64,000 nucleotides of DNA from NCBI GenBank assembly GCA_911728435.2, contig OU452199.1:25678860-25742859 (forward strand), given 5' to 3'. Below the pieces are notes generated by a model, which was not told the DNA's origin, ran no database searches, and worked only from the letters and a program-made list of their open reading frames with translations. The translations under genes and the position numbers were made by a program. Shown here piece by piece: positions 53,501-62,500 of the stretch; position 1 is the first letter of the stretch; the number at the start of each line of letters is the position of its first letter. This stretch comes from Apoderus coryli. Lineage: Eukaryota; Arthropoda; Insecta; Coleoptera; Attelabidae.

Positions 53501-56500
53501 CTGCTATTACTGTAAGAGATACTTTTGTCTACGGTTTAGCACAAACATGTTGAAGAAGATATTTAAATAATATTTATTAAATTAAATATTTAAACTACCT
53601 ATTTTCTTTTCTTTAGGGTCAGCGAGCAACAACGACATATATCTAGCGAAAATCTTAAGATAGAAAATCCATTTTCTGGTGACAGTGGTGTTGAACTAAA
53701 GTGTCCTTCTTTACGAACTCAGGATGAGAGTGATATTACTGACAATGAAGACTGCAAGGTATTACATATAGAATATGATGTTAAAGTAAAGTAGAACTAA
53801 AGTAATTGTTTTTTTTTACTGTAATGCTTAGATTTTGTTGAGGGAATAACAGTGGGTTAGTGAAACCTAAATGCATGATTCAAGTTAAAAGATCATAGCA
53901 TAAAAATGATACAATTTCATTTTGAGTACTTAAGGGTGATAACCGCTAATTTATAGAAGCAATGCTTGATGATAAACCCTGGGTCAAATTTATACTCGCT
54001 AACGTTTCCCTGATCATCTTGTTATTTTATTCAGAGCAACGCCAACTAAACAATATTGCTATATACGTACATTATATACCTTCCACACTGGTCTGCAGAC
54101 TTGTCGATCTGTGGTTTGTTTGTGATGGAAGGGCCGTTAGTTACAGTTTAACCGCATTCCAGGAAAGTTTCTCTGAAGAAGCTGAGAGGATGATCAGCGA
54201 AATATTGGGGAGTATAAATTTGACACAGGATTTATTAAGAAGCATTGTTTGTTTAATTGCCTGTGGAAGTTTTCTGTCTAAAATATTTATATTTATTTAA
54301 AATGTCTAATACTCATTCATACATAAATAAGAATATTAATCTGACAAACGTGGTAGACGCAAAGGACTAAAATAATGTACAGTTACGGGACATTTCTGTT
54401 ATTTGTAGAGATAAAACCTCGTGGTTTTCGCGAACATGAACTACTTTTTTATGAAACGAAAGATGTCTCAAACAAGATGGTCATATCCCTTAGTTTCCGC
54501 GTTACAGGACGATATTGAAAATATTGCATTTTGGGAGAACGTTCGTATCTCGGTTACCCTTTAACTTAGCGGCAAGCGATTTTGGAGATTAAAACAAACT
54601 CATGATTTTTTAAATAGGACACTCCGTATATTTTTCTATATTTTTGTCGGGCTTGTTATGAGCCTTCCAAAAAATATATAGTGTACTATATTTTTTTCGT
54701 TAGTTTAAAAGTTATAAGCGTATTTCATAAATTTATAAGAAAATCACATAAACAGTATCAGAATAGTTATTGCAAAAACGCCAAATATCTTTACAACCGT
54801 CAGAAGTGAGAATCAATTCAATAATTATTATTGTTGTTGGTTATTATAGTGTGTATTGAAATTATTATACTTATATTAACGTTATTGGCAAATGACTAAT
54901 GGTTTCGAAAATTTTGAAAAACTGGGTATTATTGGAGTGTTAATCGAAATCAAGCTTCGGAAATGTATTTCCAATGCTTGCTTGAATGCTTATTAGATAT
55001 CCCGAGAGAAGGCAACCTAATAAAAGAACTTTAAGACGTCTTCAGCAAAATTTAATATCTCATGGATGATTCAAAAAAAACCCAGACCGAAAATTATAGA
55101 AAGGAAAATGATGAAACAAATGTTTTGGCGATAGTTGAGGCAACTCCAACCGTATTAGTCAGGGAGATAGAGGCGAATGTTGGCATTTCGAAAACAAGAA
55201 CTAAAAAATTGAAAAAAGAATCAAATACAAATCATATAGATTTAAAACCATTCATGCCTATCCGGATTCTGTCTGATTATGTGATTTTCTTATAAATTTA
55301 TGAAACACGCTTATCATTTTTAATCTAATGAAAATAAATATAAATAACTACAGATTTTTGGAAAGCTCATAGTCCGACAAAAATACAGAAAAATATACGG
55401 GGGTACAATTTAAAAAAAAAAAAACAAGTTTGATTTATATCTCCGAAATCGTTTTCCTCATAAAAAATCTAACTACTATTCTATGCAAAAATCTCTTATC
55501 TGCGTCAGTTTTTATCTTCCCGCTAAGTTAAATGGGTAACTGAGATACGAAGGGGACCCCAAAATGCAATATTTTCACTATCGTCTTGTAACTCGGAAAC
55601 TAAGATGGCGATGACTATTTTGTTTGCGGCATCTTTCGTTATACAAAAAAAAAAAACACAGTTTCGCGAAAACCGCAAGGTTCAATGTTTAAAAATATCC
55701 GAGATATTATCTCGTAAGGACAACTAATATGGGACACCCTATACACCTACTGAAAATCAAACATAATTTTCAAAAATACTAAATAGTACAACATATTATT
55801 CATATAAAACACCAAAATTAATGGCAAAATATAATTTGTCTCAATATAATTAATTTAGGAAGATATTTTTTAAATTTTTTCTGCGAATCCATTTTCGCCT
55901 TCTATGAGTTTTTATGTGTAAATTTGAATCACCCAAGTATTTATTTATTTCTTATCGTTTACGTTGACGTAGTTGTCCGGTTAACATAACTTGTATATGT
56001 AATTTGTTTATTCCTTATTCCAGTTTCATTCATTTTGTATAACCTGTGTAAGACCCGTGATGTTTAAGAGGTTTAAAAATTAATAACTGTCGTTTGAATT
56101 ATCTATCCCAGTTGGGCTTACTTTTACTCATTTTTTCAAGTCATAGATATTAATATTCATACAGTACGTACCTAGCGGTTTAGGTGAAAATTTAATTAAT
56201 CGAGATACCCACGTATTCAGAAAGTTCAAAACAACCATAATATAACATAACATTAAAATATTTACAATAGTTCCCTTGTGTACATGTCCCTGGTCATTAT
56301 TTACAAAAATAAACATAAGGATACATTTCTGTGTTTGGGTTGCAATTATGGTAGCTAATATTAACTCATTTAATCGAATTTATTCGACATATTTTGATAA
56401 TAATTCATGTTTTACGTGATATTGTTTTAGGCCACTGTAAGTGATTCACAGTCCACAACGTCGTCGACTGAAAATAAAACTCCAGTATCCAGATGTATTT

Positions 56501-59500
56501 TGAGAATGAAGGATATAGAAACCTTAAGAAAATTCTCTGATAATATAGCTAAGCAAAAGGAACTAATAATTCATAAATTGGAAAATAATTGCGCTAAAGA
56601 TGAACTAGACATACATGTTAACGTAAGTAATGATTTTTTTGGCTTTGCCCCGGCTTGTCATGATGTTCTGTTAGATTACCTCTAAAGCGTAGATATTACT
56701 GATATCTAAAATAAGTGCGTATCATTTATATAGCCGGGCATCCAGGCGTTTTGTGTAAGTTATTACAAATTTCGACAAAGCTGCAAACTTACAATACGCG
56801 CGCCGCGTGCTCGGACGAAAGTTTCACATTAATACAAGTTGAGTGACAAAGCAACAAACTTGCAAAAACTACGCGAACGAAATTGTCATGATAAACCTTC
56901 TCCAGTTTTGCTTCGTAGTGTATCTGTACTTACAATTCCTGCCAAAAAATATGTGTGTACTTAACAAACCAAAATATAAGCAGTTAGAAATATTAGAAAA
57001 TAATAATATTTGTAAAAGCTAGTAAAAAATTAGAAAAATCACGATTTTTAATTTTTTTTATCAACCTTGCCAACAGAAAATTCAGATTTTCAGTTATTAA
57101 TGTTAAAAAGTGTATTTCTATTCATACCTGTTTCTTGCCAAATTTCTTTAAAATTATTTTTTTATATCTGAAATGTTACAAGAGAGGTATGACAGTTGCA
57201 ATATAAAAAAAAATCTACATTTTCATGGGCAAACGACATTTTTTAATAATATACAGGATGTCCCATTTAACAAACAAAGTTAGTGTCTGATACAATGAGG
57301 TTTGCCAACACTGCAATTTTAAAGTGCCATATATGCACAAATCCGAAATTTCAAATTGCTATGACGTTTTATTCTTGAGACATTTCTAATAGGACACTTA
57401 TTTGGTGGAGCCTCTATATCACTCGTGATAGATATTTTTGGTATAGAGTATACTTTGACCTTGTTTCGTGAATTCTCCTCACAAATACCAAGCAACCGAA
57501 TTTCTTTACGACAGTTTGTCCGTGGAGATATTTCGAAAGACATTTGGTCTCGTGACATTTCTGAATAAATCTGCCACTAAAATATCCACAACTTGTGATA
57601 TAACTAATGACTTTATATCCTCATAAATAATTTTTGAAATATTTTATTGACTACAGATATTACAAGAGCTACAACAAAAGTATATGTTGGCACAACGTCG
57701 TTCTACAACATTTCCTACACTAATTCATCCACTACAATCAGAGGAAATGCCAGATGCAAATTTATTTCTAAATGCTGACGACTTGTCATATAGACAATCA
57801 TCACCTTTACAGGCATATCGGGTACGTAAGCTAGCTAGGTTTTATGTTGGGAAAATGAAATATTGTACGGTCTTTACTATATTTTATAGTTATTCCGCAT
57901 GTTGTATAATATACAGAATACAGCTGTTGCTACTCTATGCAGTGCTACTTTAAAAACAGATGCGACAACCAGAAGACGAATACGCCTTTCACTTTTTAAG
58001 AGACAGAGGGCGTCATTAAAACTTCTACATCTTGGGCTTGAAATCATAATTTAATTTTGCGCTGCGTGTTTCGAAAAGTAAAAGAGCCGTACAAATTTTG
58101 TTTGTGGCATCTGCAATTTTTTCCCTTACTATTCTTTGTATGATTATTTGTGTTTAATTTAATATTCTCAACAAAAAACCTGGGCCTTATGTCAAAAGAA
58201 TGAACGAAAAAAAAAACATTGCAATAATAATTGTCGCTCTGTAACGATTGCTTGTGGGAGGATCGTTACTAGCTGGCGTTCAACTGGTTCCACCGGCGGT
58301 TTGTTCCTCGGGCGCCAGTTTTTTTACATACATGCTCCACGGACATCGGGTAACTAAAGTGGAGATAGTAATTCGATGGGTCGGGTCTTTAATCCGACTA
58401 AAAGTGGGCCTAAAGGGCTTATTCCTGGTATCAACAAACACAGTTTACAAAACTTAATAATTTATTCACAAATAAACATAAATGTATAAGTCACAGTTAA
58501 ACTAAATGCAAGAACTCTTTAATTACCAACAAATAACGGAAACTTGAAACGCTGTCTGGATAGCGGAATATGCGGACCGTGCACCAAGATATTATCCAGC
58601 GTGTTTCCCCACGTGGCGAGGTTACGGTATTAACTTAGGCATTCTGCACACGGAGCTTCTCGTCATTGACGCGTATGAAAAACATACGCTGTTGGGCTGT
58701 TCACTTGTGTTTTTATAGAGAACTGTACACGAGGCGTCAGCAGTTCGGCTTCGTCAAAGCAGACAAGCTTTTAATCGCCGGCGGTACGCTCAGTCGCTTC
58801 CAATACGTTAAGTGCGAAACACGTTGTTTTTGTTGTTGTTAATAAAATGGCGGATGAGACAGTTACATTTGTGCAACTGATTGAAACTTATCAATGTTTA
58901 TAATATAATAATACCATTCAAGAATATTCCAGAAAATATTTCTTTAAATGCTGTTGTGGCTGTATTGAAACTGTGATATTTTCTATTAACTACTGCCGTT
59001 TTTTTTACTATTTTGGATGAAATGTTACAGAAATTACCATTTAATATGCAAATCTCCTGGGGAGAAAATGTAGAAAAACAAAATGGTCATTATACATTGA
59101 CGAAACGAAAAGCGCGTGCAGTCTCTTATGTGCAGGGTGTCAATATTCATAAACAATTTAGTTCAGCAAACGATAGTTACAAACGAACATTAGTAGTTTC
59201 AAAAAGAGAAACAAATCAAAAAGAATATAAGAAAAGTTGTTCAGTTTGTACAGATAACCACGACTTGGAAAAATGCAAAAAAATTTTAGAAATGAATATC
59301 ACTGAAAAATGGAATTTTGTTAATAACAAAAAGTTATGCATTTGTTGTTTAAAACCATCACACATTATAGTAAACTGTAGAAGAAAGAAAAAATGTGAAG
59401 TTACATCCTGTGATAAAATGAATCACAAATTGTTACATTTTGGAATAAGCAAGAATCAACACAACATAAAAATTTGGGTTCGAAAAATAATGACAGATAC

Positions 59501-62500
59501 GAAGATCAAGAACATCAACCAACTCAAACCAGATTCATAGATAATCCAATACCCAGCACTTCAGATGAAATGATCGGACATACAGCAAGCAAATACCATA
59601 ACGAGGTACTGTTAAAAGTAGCTCCTGTAATTATTAAAACCGGTACGTCACAAATGAAGATATACGCTTTATTTGATGAAGGTTCTACTATAAGTTTATT
59701 AGATGAAGATATTGCAAATGATTTAGGACTAGATGGCGTTCATACAACATTAAATTTAAGATGGACAGACAAAAATACATGTAAACAAACATAACTCGCA
59801 AAATAAGTTTCCAAATATCTGGAGAGTCAGAAGATATATTTTTCGAAATGTCAAATGTTTTACTATGAAAGATACCTGTTCAATTCGTCAATATTAAAAA
59901 TATGAAATTGAAATGGAATCACTTGGAAAAATTTAATATACCTGATAGCACTTCAGGTGAAATGATCGGACATACAGCAAGAAAATACTATAACGAGGTA
60001 TTGTTAAAAGTAGCTCCTGTAATTATTAAAACCGGTACGTCACAAATGAAGATATACGCTTTATTTGATGAAGGTTCTACTATAAGTTTATTAGATGAAG
60101 ATATTGCAAATGATTTAGGACTAGATGGTTCATACGACATTAAATTTAAGATGGACAGACAAAAAAACATGTAAACAAACATAACTCGCAAAATAAGTTT
60201 CCAAGTCAGAAGATATATTTTACGAAATGTCAAATGTTTATACTATGAAAGAGAGAGAGAAAAGCAGATGAAGAACTCCACAATTTGGTGAAATATTTTT
60301 TTAGCATAGAGTCATTAAGAATTAAATATCAAACACACAAAATTCAAGTTAAAGAAGATGAAAGAGCAGAGGTATTGATGAAAAAATATTCATGCAGAAA
60401 ATATGATAGATGGCAGACTGGGTTATTATGGAAAATGAAAATGATGTACTCCTAGATAATAGAATTGTAGCTGAAGATAGATTTAAGTATATAGAAAAGA
60501 AGATGTCTAAAGATCCAGAATTTCATAAAATTTACCATCAGAAAATTATAGAGTATAAAGAAAAAAACTATATCCGAAAATTAACAAATGAAGAGTTACA
60601 AAAACATAATGAGAAGATTTGGTACTTTCCTCATTTTGGGGTAACAAATCCTAACAAACCTGGTAAATTACGATTTGTAATGGATGCAGCCTCAAAATAT
60701 AATGACCTAATAACCTTCTGGAGTTTTGTAGATATAGAGCTATTCATATGCCGATATCATAAGCGTAGAGGAATCGTCGCTGCACGACGAATCTTGTACG
60801 CGTCTATGACGAGAAGCTCGTATGTGCAGAATAGGTTAGTATAATACATAGCTGTCGGTGACAGCAATGGAACTTGTGTCTATTAACAGATCATTTTCTG
60901 ATGTGTCGCAGTGTTCACTCTTATCTACTTTATGTTAAAAATAAATTTACCTCTGGATATGATAATATTCCCTCTTTTTTTGTCCGAGATTGCATTTCTG
61001 TCTTGGCTCTTCCATTACAGTCAATTTTCAATCTAATTTTGAAGTCGGGAATGTATCCGGTTCTTTGGAAGGTATCTAAAGTTGTTCCAGTCTTTAAATC
61101 CGGCGAAAAGTCTCATATTAATAATTATCGACCAATTTCTCTATTGTGCAATTTTTCTAAATTATTTGAATCAATTTTATATGACCGGATCTATACAGCT
61201 GTGAGACGTCAGATTTCACCTAACCAGCATGGCTTTATGTGTGGCCGGTCCACTGTCACCAATCTGTCAGTTATTACCCACTGTATCTCTGAAACTCTTG
61301 ATCACGGCGGTCAACTGGATGTAATCTATACTGATTTCACCAAAGCCTTTGATAGGCTCGACCATGGCATATTGCTGAGTAAACTGCATACGTATGATGG
61401 ATTTCCTTCCGGCTTGATATCTTTATGCAACTCATACTTGCATGATCGGAAACAATATGTCTTTTACAACGGCTTTAAATCTTGTTTTTACTCGTCCACG
61501 TCAGGAGTACCCCAGGGTTCTAACTTCGGTCCATTGTTGTTCCTTCTTTTCATCAATGACCTGGACCCGTGTTTACTTCAGCGACTCTATTTTTCGCAGA
61601 TGACTTATAAATCTTCGCCTCCATAGATTCAGTAGCAGATTGCATAAACCTGCAGCATGATCTGTGTGCTCTAGAAAGGTGGTGCGACAGTAACAAATTG
61701 TCTCTTAACATTCGTAAATGCACATGTCTGAGTTTTACACGTAAAACAACGTTTATTGACTATCCGTATGCAATCTCCACAAATAAACTTGAACGATGTC
61801 GGGTATTCACGGATCTTGGTGTTACCTTCGATCAGAGGTTCCAGTTTTTGGAGCATATGGAAAGAATGGTTGGTGAGGCATCTCGCATGTATGGCTTTAT
61901 AATGCGTAACTGCAAAGGCTTCAATAATACCTCTGCCCTTATCACCTTGTTCAATGCCTATGTGAGGTCAAAATTGGAGTATTCTTCCATCATCTGGTAT
62001 CCTCAGTATAATATTCATAAACTAGAGGTCGAGCAAATTCAACGTAGATTTTTGAAATATTTAGTTTTTAGAACCGATGGTGCTTATCCAGTAAGAGGTT
62101 TCGATCATGAATTGTTACTATCACGTTTTGACGTTCAGAGTCTGGAGTACCGAAGAATTCAGAGCTCATTAACCATCTTATATAAATTGCTTAGAGAAAA
62201 AATCGACTGCTCTTTTCTGCTGTCTTGCTTGAATTTGTTAGTTCCTAGGTTAAATACAAGGTCCAATTTAACATTTCACTTACACAGGGCTAGGACCAAT
62301 GTACTGTTAAGATCGCCTGTTCATGTCATGTGTTCTAATTTTAATAGAGTGTCTGATAGGTGTGACATTTTTACAACTACAGTCAATCACTTGAAAATGG
62401 TAGCTGCAGAGACATTTGTGGTTTAGGTGTGTGTATGTGTGTGGAATTAATTAGGATTTATAAATTAGTATTTTAGTTTATTTAAGCATTTATTTTTTTA

